Shown: positions 46,900 to 58,592, counted from the first letter of the stretch. The stretch is DNA of 64,000 nt from Proteles cristata cristata (GCA_017311185.1 JAESUZ010003283.1:1-64000); one strand, 5' to 3'. Notes: generated from the sequence alone by a model not told the origin. Program-made: numbers and translations.

Positions 46900-47340
46900 A
46901 GGGTGCTGCTTGTTACTGTAGCAAACAAACCCTAAGATTTCAGTGGCACAATAGAGTAAATGTTCTTTCTTATCTCATCTGTCAAGGGCAGATGTTCTTG
47001 AACAGCTGGCAGTTTGCCTTCCATTATGTAGCTCCTTCTTTTTTGTAGCCTCATTATCCCTTATGGTCTTGTTCTTTGCAACCAGGGAATGAGGAAAGAC
47101 AGAGTGGAGCATTTCACCCATTTCTTAAAATCCCTGATTCATAAGAGACACTCTCAGTTTCTATCTCATTCCATCAATCAGAACTAGTCAGAACTACACG
47201 TGCATGCAAAGGGAGCTGGAAGATGCAGCTCCTGTTTGGACATCCATCTTCCAGTGACAACTCCACACTACGGAAGGAGAAGATGAACATTCAGTGAGCA
47301 GCTGGCTGTCCCCACCACAGCACTGTAATATTACTTTCCC
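46900..47340. mobile_element. Probable ancient mammalian interspersed repeat
   Basis: TGTAGCAAACAAACCCTAAG, 'atttcagtggcacaatagagtaaatgttctttctta' and 'gaactagtcagaactacacgtgcatgcaaagggagctggaagat' follow the order of blocks of a common mammal-wide repeat that I remember but cannot name with certainty. No open frame is relevant. Confidence 0.4.
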
Positions 47341-47479
47341 GTCTCATCATCCCTATGACACTAAACAATTAAAATTTTGTTATTAACTCTAAGTCTTTTA
47401 GTATTTATACTGTTATGTTATATATATTATATTATCATTATTTACTATATAATAATTGTTTCAATAATATTAGTATGTT

Positions 47480-47690
47480 AATAGCTAACAATTTTTATCA
47501 CTTATTACAAGACAGAAATTTTGTCAAGCTTAATCACTCCTCACTTTCATTTTATAGAGTAGGCATTTCATTAGCTTTATTTTAGAAGAAATAGTGATGC
47601 CTTAAGAGGCTCAGATCACTTGCTAAAGGTCATACTTAGCAACTTGCACTTCTGAGCTTTTAATGTAAGTACTATGACTCACTAGTTCAT
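47480..47690 (+). mobile_element. MIR SINE
   Basis: Blocks in MIR order: TTAATCACTCCTCACTTTCA, TTTTATAGAGTAGG, 'cttaagaggctcagatcacttgctaaaggtcatacttagcaa' and GTACTATGACTCACTA. Confidence 0.75.
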
Positions 47691-47714
47691 AATCTTATGT
47701 TATTTGTTTATGAA

Positions 47715-47850
47715 CCTCTGTTGCCTCTCTTCCTTACTAGAATATAAGTTTTTTGACAGTACTTGTGATTAATTTATCTTTGTTTAACTGTTCCCTGCTC
47801 TTTGACTGGTCCATAATAAGGACTCTAAACATTTTGAATTAATGAAGATG
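47715..47850 (+). mobile_element. L2 LINE 3' end
   Basis: CTAGAATATAAGTTTTTTGA, 'tgttccctgctctttgactggtccataataaggactctaaac' and ATTTTGAATTAATGAA follow the L2 3' pattern, directly after a MIR. Confidence 0.6.
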
Positions 47851-47872
47851 AGGGACAAAAAGGCATATTTTT

Positions 47873-47926
47873 TGGATTTGTAGAAGTTAGGAGTTAGGAT
47901 TTGTAGAAGTTAGGATTTGTAGAAAA
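47873..47926 (+). repeat. Short tandem repeat of GGATTTGTAGAAGTTA
   Basis: GGATTTGTAGAAGTTA occurs twice (47874-47889 and 47897-47912), and a third copy begins at 47913 (GGATTTGTAGAA), with a partial GGAGTTA unit between the first two. Confidence 0.85.
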
Positions 47927-48327
47927 TTTTGAGAATACAGAAAAAGGCAGCCATGTATAGAGGCTGAGAGCAGAAAGGGGACAGTTAAAATGGAGAGAAT
48001 GATATTATAAAAGTTCAAGTGAGAGACAAAACGTGCTATAATTGAAACTTGAATTATAATGAAACCAGGTAAGAAATGTAGTATCAAAAGAGATATATGT
48101 AAAATTTGGTGACCAATATGATGAGAGAAGTGAGAAAATGAGAAGTAAAGATCGAGTAACCAAGTATGACTACAGTTAACCAAGATAGAAAAAAAAAAGG
48201 AAGGTGGAAAGTTTCTTTGAGTTAGATAATGGTTTTAATTTGTGATATACTTTTTCGTGAGATATTCTGATGAATAAGTTCTATTGACATGAAGCTCACC
48301 AAATGAAGCCATTTACCTGTGTATAAG
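47927..48327. other. Unassigned DNA
   Basis: A 98-codon minus-strand frame (47887-48183) is open; it overlaps the tandem repeat and has no recognisable motif. Possibly an old repeat, but no family can be given. Confidence 0.4.
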
Positions 48328-48345
48328 AAAGCAGTTGAAGGTTTT

Positions 48346-48570
48346 GGGGCGCCTGGGTGGCTCAGTCGGTTAAGCATCCGACTTTCCCTTAGGTCATGAT
48401 CTCGCGGTTCGTGAGTTAGAGCCCCGCGTCGGGCTCTGTGCTGACTGCCAGCTCGGAGCCTGGAGCCTGTTTCGGTCTGTGACTCCCTCTCTCTCTGACC
48501 CTCCCCTGTTCATGCTGTCTCTCTCTCTCTCTCCTAGAAATAAGTAAAACATTATAAAAAAAAAAAAAAA
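48346..48570 (+). mobile_element. Young felid SINE with 17-bp target duplication
   Basis: Head GGGGCGCCTGGGTGGCTCAG, A box TGGCTCAGTCGG, body CTGTGCTGACTGCCAGCTCG, TCCTAGAAATAAGTAAAAC tail. AAAGCAGTTGAAGGTTT is identical at 48328-48344 and 48568-48584. Confidence 0.97.
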
Positions 48571-48584
48571 GCAGTTGAAGGTTT

Positions 48585-49304
48585 AAAAGTAGATGCCATA
48601 GCCTAAAAATAACTCTGGGAGGTAGCAACATTTAATAAATGATTAAAGAAAAGTCAGTAAAGAAACAAGAACAGTAAAAGAGGTAGGAAGAAGGTCACAA
48701 GTAATTTTTAAAAATATACCTATAGTAATTGAAATTGCAATGAGTTGCAAAGTTGAAAATTATCCAAATTTCTCTAAGGACTTGAACACATATGGGAAAC
48801 TTTAGATAGTGTGGTAACTATATACAGATATATGAATGAAAGAGCAATAGTTTAAAAGTAGGGAATTTTGGATATATTTTCAAAATGAAACAAAAAAATG
48901 GAGTAGCTAGAGGGTCCCAAGGAAATAGGAAGGTATGTATTAAAAACAAACAAACAAAACACCCAGAGGTAACCAGAACAAGATTTAGACACAAGAAGCT
49001 CTTTTTTCTTTTTTTCACTCAATTATAATCTAGGAGGAAGGAGGTAGACACAAGTCTTCATAGCTGTATGCTTGGAAATAGAATGGTCAGGGCATTGTGG
49101 AGGTAGTTTCAATTTTCTTCTTTTTTCTCTTTCAAGTATAACAAAAATTTTACTAAGTAAGGTGGTGTGTCATAGGAGATTGAAGCAAATAATGGGGCAT
49201 TAAAGAGACCAAAATAGACTTGAAGTAAATGAAAGAAATACAGCCACTACTCAGTTTTTAGTTTTCAATTCTCAGCACAATTTCTACGGCATCAGAATCT
49301 GTAT
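48585..49304. other. Unassigned DNA
   Basis: Nothing recognised; a CAAA-type run lies at 48942-48958. Confidence 0.45.
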
Positions 49305-49725
49305 CTCTTTGCTAGGGTTGTCATAACAAAGCAACGCAAACTGAGTGATTTAAGCAACAGAAATTTATTGTCTCACAAAAGTCCAAGATCAAGGTGAATT
49401 TGTTGCTTCTAAGGACTATGAGGAAGGATCAGTTCTATGCCTCTCCGTTAACTTCTGGTGATTTGCATGCCATCTTTGATGTCCCTTGACTTATAGAAGC
49501 ATCACCCTGATATCTGGCTTCATTGTGTCATGGTGTTGTTCCTATGTGCATGTCTGTGTCCAAATTTCCAATTTTATAGGAACAACAGTCAGATTAGGGG
49601 CTCACCTCATCCCTAAAATGACCTTATTTTAACTAATTACATTTGCAGTGAACCTAATGGGGGTTATGGTTTTAACATGAATTTGGGGAGACAAATTCAG
49701 TAACAGAACCTCACCATGGTGCGTT
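49305..49725 (+). mobile_element. Ancient mammalian interspersed repeat
   Basis: GCTAGGGTTGTCATAACAAA, 'ctgagtgatttaagcaacagaaatttattgtctcaca', GTCCAAGATCAAGGTG, 'cccttgacttatagaagcatcaccctgatatctggcttc' and 'aatgaccttattttaactaattacatttgcagtgaac' are successive blocks of a well-known dispersed mammalian repeat. I cannot give the family name with certainty. Confidence 0.6.
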
Positions 49726-50700
49726 GTAATAGGAATCACAGAGAAAAACATTTATCTCATCTAAAGTAAAAAAAAAGTTTTATGTTAATTTTAATCACTT
49801 GAGATATGAAAACTTAATCAAAACACAAATTAACTGCTCTCACATCAAGAATTCCCGACACAAAGGCTATTTTTAATTTGCATCATACTCAACTTTTCTG
49901 TGCCAGCTGATATTCCACTTTTTGAAACCCTACATTTCCCGCTTACAGGATACTCACATCATTTCTCTCAATCCTCTTTAATTTCTTTTGCTTATACCTT
50001 ATGGGGGAATTTCTTTTTCTTCTAAATCTTAAAACATACCCAAATAATCTGTTGAAAATCCATAGATTTAGTTATTTTTAATTCTATAGACTCCAACATC
50101 TTTATCTCTAGGCAAACTTAATTTCTAAGTTTCAAATAGTCTTTCCTGATTTCTTATCATTAAAATTTACTGTTTAAAACTGAACTCAGAATTATCTCCC
50201 CTGATATCATTTTCCACCCCTGCCAACAGGAAAACAACCACTTTACCATATAATTTTCCTGTTGGTTTAACAACTTTGCCATTCTCTAAAGTTCTCACAT
50301 CTGAAACATCAGGTATCCTCATTTCTCATTCTTCATAATCTAATTCATTGTCAGGTAAAGTAAATCCTACCATCATAAACTATATCATCTTCCAACACTT
50401 TGTACTAGTCCCTTAATTGAGATCCTGATTATTCCTTATACATATTACTAAAATAACTTCTTACTGAGTCTACTTACTTTCTAATATTAACTATTACTTC
50501 TTAAATTGAGACCAAATTCAAGTTCCTAAGAACATATTAAATCATACTTCTGCTTATAAGTAGCCAATGACTTCACATTAGATTCTGCATTAGGATTATT
50601 CTTACCAATAATTTTTCATTAGCTACATTATATTGCCTTGTATTATACGTCTGGCACTTATTTAATTTCAGTACAATCCTATGAATTTGAATATGTGTTT
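49726..50700. other. Unassigned DNA
   Basis: No gene or clear repeat. Pyrimidine-richer than surrounding sequence at 49900-50350. Confidence 0.45.
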
Positions 50701-50708
50701 ACATTTTA

Positions 50709-50732
50709 TCGACTAAGCCACCCAGGCGCCCC
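50709..50732 (-). mobile_element. 24-base head of a felid SINE
   Basis: GACTAAGCCACCCAGGCGCC and flanking bases match exactly the first 24 or so bases of the young SINE subfamily read on the minus strand; body, CT stretch and tail are absent. ACATTTTA stands directly on both sides (50701-50708 and 50733-50740), as a target duplication would. Confidence 0.9.
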
Positions 50733-50839
50733 ACATTTTAAAGATGTTAAAGAAGATAATTAATATCCCTAAAGTTCTACATTTATTCTTGCATTTAAAA
50801 AAGTTTATGTAGCACTTACTTTGTATTGGGTCTTCTGAC

Positions 50840-51620
50840 TAGCACTGAGATTTCAGTGATAAAAAGATAAACATTTTCTTGGAGCTTACATTCTACTGGG
50901 GGAGACAAGAGACTAGTATACCCAAAGTAAGTAAAATGATTATAAATATGTGTAAGAACTATGAAGGAAAAAAAAGTGATAGCAATGTTGGTAGCAATGT
51001 GGAAAATGATACATTACAGAAGGTAGTCAGGGAATCACTCTGAACGAGGGATAAATAGTATAGAGCCTAAAAAGTGAAACACAGCATGCCATGTGAGCTT
51101 TTGAGAGAAAAACTCTGCCATGTGAAACATATACAAACTCTGCGATTACAGATGTTCTTGAATTTGATAGGAGAGGAAATGAAGAGAATGACATGGCTGA
51201 CACATAGTAAAAATAGATAACATTGGAAACAGAGATAGAGCCAAATTCTGTAGTTTAGTGGTCAATGTCAATTTGTGAGAACACAGTAGAAATTAAGAGT
51301 CTATGCTACTTGTGTACCATGATGGAAGTGTTAGCTAATGCTACAGTCATTAATGATATTGTAATATATAAATCCATCAAATCAACATATACACCTTAAA
51401 CTTACACAATATTGTATGCCAATTACATCTATGTTTAAAGAAAATCAATGCTAACTGCAGGGAAGTCACTGAATGGTTTTAAAAGAGGGTCTAAAATGAT
51501 CAATTAAATATATCAAGAATGTCATTTCTGTTGCTGTGTGGAGAATGGATTTGGAGAAGGGAAAGAGTAAAAGTAGAATCTAAGTAATTCTTTGTAGAGA
51601 TAAAGGCAGCCTGGACTAGA
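50840..51620 (+). mobile_element. Ancient interspersed repeat split by an L1 3' end
   Basis: 'cttggagcttacattctactgggggagacaaga', 'gtaagaactatgaaggaaaa', 'ggtagtcagggaatcactctgaa' and, beyond the interruption, 'cactgaatggttttaaaagagggtctaaaatgatca' keep the order of a long mammal-wide repeat often annotated near L2/L3-type elements. I am unsure of the name. Confidence 0.45.
51300..51445 (+). mobile_element. Old L1 3' terminus
   Basis: 'accatgatggaagtgttagctaatgctacagtcattaatgat', 'caaatcaacatatacaccttaaacttacacaat' and 'tatgccaattacatctatgtttaaag' are the 3'UTR end blocks of old L1 elements. Confidence 0.7.
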
Positions 51621-52579
51621 GTGGTGAGTCAGCTATTATAGATTAACACCCAGCTTCATCTCTATCCCCTTTCATGGCTTCCTCTACATAGATGAGCCTT
51701 TGGAGGAACTACATTTTCTTGGATCCTTACTGTCAGAGTTCTAACACTGATTATTTAATGCTTATGCAAAATTTAGAAGACAAAGGTAAAGAAAGTTCAT
51801 TTTTTTTAGAAAAGCAATGGTGGCAGGCTAGGACAGAATTCATCACTGGCAATGGTAAAACTAATATAGCCTCCATAGAGTGACTGTGATTTTTTGAAGC
51901 TTCCACAGAATGTATAGTCATCTGTTTCCAGCGAGGGCTGTGGGCATCTATGATTTTAGCAATGGTTTGGACATTCCACCTCCGTACCTATGTGTTCCTT
52001 ACTTTTGTTCCTATAGCTTTTAAAACTATTTTGTCCTAATTTTTGATATTGAATTATTTTCCTGATTGAACACTGGCTAATTCAGATGTCAATGGCAGGC
52101 CATAAAGAACTGTGAATGTATTTTACAGTTTTATTAGATGTAAAAATTCACTGAATTTTCTGACTTTTATACATGTGCGAGAAGAAAACAAAGTGACATG
52201 TACAATCTAACTGAAGCAGTTGGAAGGACAAATTATCTATTTATAGACATGGAGGATTAGGTTTCACAAAGGTATCAGAGAGAAGAGTGAAGATTCAGTT
52301 TGTTTTGCCTTTCTTGCACCAGATGTTCAGACAAGGTGTAAAATAAGTGATTGTATCATCAGACGCTTGAGGAGGCAAATTAATAAGTGACCAAACCAGA
52401 AAAAATAAACATAAATGTGCAAGGGCACCAGAATGTTTACTATATTCAAAGAAACAAGAGTCAAGCTTGAGAAGGTTACCATAAAATAGCAAAGTGTAAA
52501 TCTGACATGAGCAATTAAAAATATAATAAATGCGAGGGTTGAAATTAATAATTAATTGAAGCATTAAGCGAAGTTTGGG
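51621..52579. other. Unassigned DNA
   Basis: A 63-codon plus frame (51692-51883) and an 89-codon minus frame (52295-52564) are open without recognisable motif. No repeat is identified. Confidence 0.4.
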
Positions 52580-53220
52580 AAAGTGTAAAAAGAGAATTCA
52601 AATGTTTGTAATAAAGTTTGAAGAGAAAGAAATGGAACCTACTAGGAGAGAGGCTGTGCTAGAGAATAGAGACAGAAGGTATAAATATTTAGACAAAATA
52701 TCCAAAGAGTAAAGAGAGAAAACGACAGAGACCATTTTGGAAGAGATGTTTATGGATAGTTTTCCAAAACTGGTAAATGTACACCAATCCACAGTGTTAA
52801 AAAGCTCAAGAAATGATATAACTTAAAAAAATCTATATCAACATAGTAAAATTATAGAACACCCTCCAAAAACAGTAAAAGATATATAAAAGGCATCCAT
52901 AAGGGGGAAAAGGGTTATTTGCACAATAGCAGTTGACAAACACCCGATTTCTCAATGTCTACAATGGATCTAGAAAACCCTGAATATAGGTATATTTTAA
53001 GTACTGAAAGAAATTGCTGGCAATCTAGAATAGATTAATGGTTAAAATTATCCTTCAGGAATGAAAGGAAAGTATGCACTTTTTCATACAAATAATAACT
53101 GAAAGAATTTACTATCAACACACTGATAATAAAGGAAAACAAAAGAATGTTATTTAAGCAGGAAGAAAATGATCCTAGGGGAAAACTTATAGATGAAGTA
53201 AGAAATAAAATATTTTAAAT
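52580..53220 (+). mobile_element. Old L1/HAL1-type ORF1 remnant
   Basis: The text 'ccattttggaagagatgtttatggatagttttccaaaactggtaaa' (52732-52780) and 'ctgaaagaatttactatcaacacactgataataaaggaaa' to 'gcaggaagaaaatgatcctaggggaaaactta' (53098-53190) match the C-terminal half and end of ORF1 of old L1 or HAL1 elements. It is strongly degraded. Confidence 0.65.
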
Positions 53221-53500
53221 CCATTTGTACATGCTCTATATAGAATATATATTTTCATATTTTAATGAATTGCTAAAACATGTTGCACTACATAATTTTA
53301 TAATTGTTTACAATTTTATTTGAATATAATTATATATTTTATATAAATTCATTTACATATTTGTGTATTTATATACACATAAATATTCTGTGTGCTTTTA
53401 AGAGTATATTTTATGTAACTTTATACATATGTTTTATTTTATTATAAAATATATATGTACATAATATATAAATATATATAATTTTTATGTTTTCTGCTGG
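53221..53500. repeat. AT-rich low-complexity tract
   Basis: Almost pure A/T with many TATA and ATTTTA steps (for example TATATTTTATATAAATTC near 53332 and ATATATAAATATATATAAT near 53464). Confidence 0.9.
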
Positions 53501-54067
53501 CTTAGGGCTGAAATTCTAACTGGGACCAGAGTTAACCTGAGGGCTTCTTCTAAAGAAGGGGTTGTTCTCAGACTAGAAATTTGTTAGTGAAAAAAATCTA
53601 TCATGACTCATCTATGATGATTCACCTGCCTAAATGCCAATTGGAAATCTTGGGGAAATAATGATGTCTTGCAAATACTAGAAGTTATACCAAAAAATTC
53701 AAATACCAACCATAGCCAAACTTATTTTGTTATCAAATGCTGCTGACTAAACAGTCATTATAAGGAAAGTATTATATACTTCTTTCTTACCATGAAAAAC
53801 CATCTCTACACATGGTAAGCAAAGATATATTAACTGGTAGGAGTAGATGCAGAATAAAACCTGAATGAAGTATGTAAAAAAAATAAACTGGAAAACTCTC
53901 ATAAATACCCACTGAATGATATACAACGGGTACTTTTCTAGAAATTGAACCAGTGGAAATTTAAGGCACTGTAAATTTAATATTTACATCCCATGGAACT
54001 TAACATTTTTTAGAATTATTTTCTCCATGTTCAATGCTAGATAAATAATACATTCTTCACACTTATT
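53501..54067. other. Unassigned DNA
   Basis: Nothing recognised. Confidence 0.45.
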
Positions 54068-54081
54068 CCAGAATGATTTTT

Positions 54082-54281
54082 ATTACTTTTTTAAATAATG
54101 TATTTATTTTTGAGAGAGAGAGAGCAGGGGAGAGGCAGAGAGGAAGACATAGAATCTGAAGCAGGCTCTAGGCTCTGAGCTGTCAGCACAGAGCCCAACG
54201 TGGGTCTCAAACTCACAAACTGTGAAATCATGACTTGAGCTGAAGTCGGATGCTTAACCAACCGAGCCACCCAGGTACCTC
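54082..54281 (-). mobile_element. Felid SINE
   Basis: Minus-strand copy: head GGAGGTACCTGGGTGGCTCG, body CTGTGCTGACAGCTCAGA, A-rich tail read as T-rich at 54082-54110. CCAGAATGATTTTT (54068-54081) and CCAAAATGATTGTT (54282-54295) flank it. Confidence 0.94.
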
Positions 54282-54295
54282 CCAAAATGATTGTT

Positions 54296-55383
54296 CTTTA
54301 AATATAAATCTAACCATGCCACGTCTTTCCCTAAAATCTTTTATCTGCATTGTGACACAGAAAACTTTGAGCTCTCTAGAATAGCAAAAAAAATCAGTGT
54401 TCTTTTCCAATTCCCTCAATCCCCATCTCTGACTACCGATTTGTAGGATTTCATGAAGTTCAGGCACACTGGAGTACTAAAACTTTTTAGTATCTAAAAC
54501 CTTTCTTATTCCCTTCTGCCTGCCTTGTGCTTTTGCATAGATTCATCTATCTTTGATCCTTCTTTCCACAATTTTATCTGGGTAACTCTAGTTTCTTTAG
54601 TAGTCTGCTAAAACATGGTATTTTCAATGAAGCTTTCTGTGACTTACCCAAGATCGCTCTCTTATATACTGCAAAAGTATATTGTGCATCGTTCTTAACA
54701 GTTTTCCTTCTGCATGGCAATTTTCTACTTGGTCATCTACCTCCACCATATGCCTGTAATATATGAAGAGAAGACATCATAGTAGAGTTAAATGGCTGTT
54801 AAATAAGTGGTTGAATTGGGAAATAATATTGAAGAATATGTTAGACATGAGAATACACGGAAAAGTGTGTTCAGGTTCCTAGTTTACATAGAAAATAATT
54901 AAATTTAATTAAGAAATTAAATTTATGAATTATCCATCTTTAACAACATTTCAAATTCTCAAATGTATTTCCGGCTGAAGTCTGTACTTTTTACATCTTA
55001 AGTTTCTTATTATGCTCATGATTTACTCTATTATTCTGAGAATATGGAATAAAATTATAAAATATCTTAAAATACTGTATACATAGTAAGCTATTGTATA
55101 GTATTATAAAGAATTTATATATAGAAAATTTAATAAACTATATTTAACATATGTGTAATGTATAATATAGATATAAAATAGTTTTTAAACATAGGTACAT
55201 ACTAATTCTATCATATGTGCATTTCAGATATGTTTCTAGGGATTGAGTTTCTCTACATTATGGCTGACGTTTTCCTGTTTTGTTTGTGTTTGTTTGTTTT
55301 GTAATTTCTTATTTGATGTCACGCACTGTGTTATTACATTTTGAGTCATAGGTTTCTTGTTATTTCCTTACACTTATTTACTT
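54296..55383. other. Unassigned DNA
   Basis: AT-rich, especially 55040-55200. A short GTTT run lies at 55279-55300. No gene or clear repeat. Confidence 0.45.
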
Positions 55384-55613
55384 TAAAAAATTTTTTTTAA
55401 ATCTGTATTTATATTTGAGAGAGACAGAGGGAGGGAGAGAGAGGGAGAAAGCAGGAGAGAGGTTGAGAGCAATGGAAACACAGAATCTGAAGCAGGGTCC
55501 AGGCTCTGAGCTGTCAGCACAGAGCCCAATGTGGGGCTTGAACTCATCAACTATGATATCATGACCTGAGTGGAAATCAGACACTTAACTGACTGAGCCA
55601 TGCAGGTGCCCCA
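55384..55613 (-). mobile_element. Felid SINE (older type)
   Basis: Minus-strand copy with head GGGGCACCTGCATGGCTCAG, body CTGTGCTGACAGCTCAGA and a GA-rich stretch. The target duplication is unclear. Confidence 0.93.
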
Positions 55614-55646
55614 TATCTATCTTACATTTAAAATTTTTTCTTTAGA

Positions 55647-55863
55647 GACACCTGGATGGCTCAAGTCAGTTAGGCATCCGACTTGGGCTCAGGTCATGAT
55701 CTCACAGTGATGGGTTCCAGCCCTGCACTGGGCTCTGTGCTGACAGTTCAGAGCCTGGAGCCTGCTTCAGATTCTGTGTCTCCCTCTCTCTCTGATCCTC
55801 CCCTGCTCTCTCTCTCTCTCTCTCTCAGAAATAAATAAAACATTAAATTTTTTTTAAATAAGT
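55647..55863 (+). mobile_element. Felid SINE (older type)
   Basis: Head GACACCTGGATGGCTCAAGT, body GGGCTCTGTGCTGACAGTTC, long CT repeat and AATAAATAAAACATTAAA tail. Likely duplication AAAATTTTTTCTTTAGA (55630-55646) and a similar A-T-CTTTAAA run at 55865-55880. It is in opposite orientation to the SINE 33 bases upstream. Confidence 0.93.
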
Positions 55864-55944
55864 AAAAAATTTTCTTTAAATAGTTAACACTTTGTTCTGG
55901 CACTAAATTTATTTGAACAATTTGATCTTTGAAGCATGCTTTTA

Positions 55945-57372
55945 TTTATTTATTTTTTTTACAAATAGTTTATTGTCAAATTAGTTTCCACATAACACTC
56001 AGTGCTCATCCCCATAAGTGTCCTCCTCCATGCTTATCCCCCCCTCCCCCCATATCCATCAGTCCTCAGTTTTTGTCAGCATTCAAGAGTCTCTCATGGT
56101 TTGCCTCTCTCCCTTTCCCCCACCATTTCCGCCCTTCTTCTCCCCCTTGGTCCTCCGTCAAGTTCCTCCTAATCCTCCTATATGTGCAAACATATGATAT
56201 TGGTCCTTCTCTGCCTGACTTATTTCGCTCAGCATAACACCCTCAAGGTCCATCCATATTGCTACACATGGCCAGGTTTCCTTCTTTCTCATTGCCACAT
56301 AGTATTCCATGGTATAGATAAACCACATCTTCTTGATCCATTCATCTGTTGATGGACACTTAGGCTCTTCCCATGTTTTAGCTATTGTGGAGAGTGCTGC
56401 TATGAACATTGGGGTACATGTGCTACTATGCCTCAGCATTTCTGTATCCCTTGGGTAAATTCCTAGCAGTGCTATTGCTGGGTCCTAGGGGAGTTCTATT
56501 GTTAGTTTCTGAGGAACCTCCACACTGTTTTCCAGAGGGGCTGTACCAGTTTACATTCCCACCAACAGTGTAGGAGGGTGCCCGTTTCTCCACATCCTCG
56601 CCAGCATCTAGAGTTCTCTGATTGGCTCATTTTAGCCACTCTGACTGGCGTGAGGTGGTATCTCCGTGTGGTTTTGATTTGTATTTCCCTGATGAGGAGG
56701 GATGCTGAGCATCGTTTCATGTGTCTGTTGGCCATCTGGATGTCCTCTTTGGAGAAGTGTCTGTTCATATCTTCTGCCCATTTCTTCACTGGGTTGTTTG
56801 TGTTTTGGGTGTGTAGTTTGGTGAGTTCCTTATATATTCTGGATATTAACCCTTTATCTGATATGTCATTTGCAACTATCTTTTCCCATTCCGTTGGTTG
56901 CCTATTAGTTTTGTGGGTTATTTCCTTGGCTGTGCAGAAGCTTTTAATCTTGATGAGGTCCCAATCATTTATTTTTGCTCTTGATTCCCTTGCTTTTGGG
57001 GATGTGTCAAGTAAGAAGTTGCTGCGGTGGAGGTCAAGGAGACTGTTTCCTGCTTTCTCCTCTAGGGTGTTGATAGTTTCCTGTCTCACGTTCAGGTCCT
57101 TTATCCATTTTGAGTTTATTTTGTGCATGGTGTGAGAAAATGATCTAGTTTCATTCTTCTGCATGTTGCTGTCCAGTTCTCCCAACACCATCTGTTAAAA
57201 AGGCTGTCTTTTTCCATTGGATATTCTTTCCTGCTTTGTCAAAGATCAGTTGGCTGTATACTTTTGGGTCCACTTCTGAGTTCTCAATTCTGTTCCATTG
57301 GTCTATGTGTCTGTTTTTGTGCCAATACCATACTGTCTTGATGATGACAGCTTTGTAGTAGAGGCTAAAGTC
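55945..57372 (-). mobile_element. Young 5'-truncated L1, minus strand, about 1.4 kb
   Basis: Its 3' end is at the low coordinate (TTTACAAATAGTTTATTGTC, the complement of the AATAAACTATTTGTAAA end seen at 22781). It extends to the part of ORF2 downstream of the RT palm. TGAAGCATGCTTTTA is identical at 55930-55944 and 57373-57387, its target duplication. It is nearly identical to 21380-22800 in reverse. Confidence 0.96.
56502..57372 (-). pseudogene. L1 ORF2 C-terminal fragment with two frameshifts
   Basis: The long open piece 57191-56502 covers the ORF2 C-terminal region ([20 protein letters not shown] ... [13 protein letters not shown]). Compared with the copy at 21620-22271, one A is missing from an A run near 57120, so the piece upstream (57372-57120) is in another frame. 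One base is missing near 56508, so the frame closes early after VWRFLRN. Unlike the other copy it has no stop at the position equivalent to 21948. Confidence 0.9.
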
Positions 57373-57396
57373 TGAAGCATGCTTTTAAATATTATT

Positions 57397-57616
57397 TTTT
57401 TTAATGTTTTTTATTTATTTCTAGGAGAGAGAGAGAGAGAGACAGCGTGAGCAGGGGAGGGTCAGAGAGAGAGGGAGACACAGACTCTGAAACAGATTCC
57501 AGGCTCTGAGCTGGCAGTCAGCCCAGAGCCCGACGCGGGGCTCGAACCCACGAACCGCGAGATCATGACCCAAGCGAAAGTCGGACGCTTAACCGACTAA
57601 GCCACCCAGGCGCCCC
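57397..57616 (-). mobile_element. Young felid SINE inserted at the L1 target site
   Basis: Minus-strand head GGGGCGCCTGGGTGGCTTAG, TTTCGCTTGGG block, GGTTCGAGCCCC B box, TCCTAGAAATAAATAAAA. A 21-base duplication (AGCATGCTTTTAAATATTAT...) at 57376-57396 and 57617-57637 overlaps the duplication of the adjoining L1, so the SINE came after the L1 and hit its flank. Confidence 0.97.
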
Positions 57617-57637
57617 AGCATGCTTTTAAATATTATT

Positions 57638-58129
57638 AAGAGGATTCAGGACAACTTTATTCTAAGGCTAATCTTTACCACTCCCTATCACTGAGACTAG
57701 ATACTTCTGAGATCTTTACTGGATGCTCAGAGAATCAGCAGGTTTCACAATGGCTATGAGAACACAAATAATTCCTGGTGTTGTACGGAGATTGTTCCAT
57801 TTATTTCTCTTTGTGAACTTCAGCAGTGTCTTTACATGCCTGTCTGATAACTAGTCAGCTAAGTTCAAAGGAAAAACTTCATAGCCCTCTACTACTCTCT
57901 CTGTGCAGCCTTTATTTCTATGGTACTCAGCCTTGTAAAAGACACTCACTCTAAACTCTATATAGTCTCTAGACTATAGATAGACAGTGATAGGGTTTAT
58001 CTCAAATAATTCTTTCTCTCAAGGATCAGCACCCAATGTGGTTTGACTTCCAACGTCTATGAACTATTCAAAACCTCAGCAGTTTCCAAGTAAAATAACA
58101 AAACCATATCTCATTAAATTAAACTACAT
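57638..58129. other. Unassigned DNA
   Basis: Less AT-rich than its surroundings, with no open frame or recognisable repeat. Confidence 0.45.
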
Positions 58130-58592
58130 TTTTTGAAAATCAAGGATAAGTATAAAAATCTTAAAAGGATTCTATTAAAGATTCAGTAGACACAATAAAG
58201 ATGCAATAAAGAATGAAGAGCAACAGAAAGGGTAACTACATGGGTAAATTTCAAAGAATACTGGCATTATAGAGAAATAAAACACCTATGCAAATTAAAA
58301 TGCATAACAATACCAGAAAATAACAATAGGAATAAACAAAGTTATAGTATTCTAAGATCTATGAATTTTATTAAAATTAGTGAAAATATAATTGTATTAA
58401 GCATTTAAAAGCCAAGGATACATGTAATATTATCTAGGCTGAGCTGAAAATATGGTAAGAGAATTCAACTAGCAAGGCAACAGAAAAAAATTAACTAACA
58501 TAACAAAATACTTACTTTAACAGAAATGAGAAAGGAGACAATACGAAATTCAGGAGAGCTGGGAAAAACAGATAGCCAATCATAAGATAATA

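Noticed and set aside
56578..57135. Plus-strand open frame of 185 codons
   Set aside because: It is the antisense shadow of the L1 ORF2 fragment on the minus strand; the same shadow appears at 21611-22177 against the other copy.
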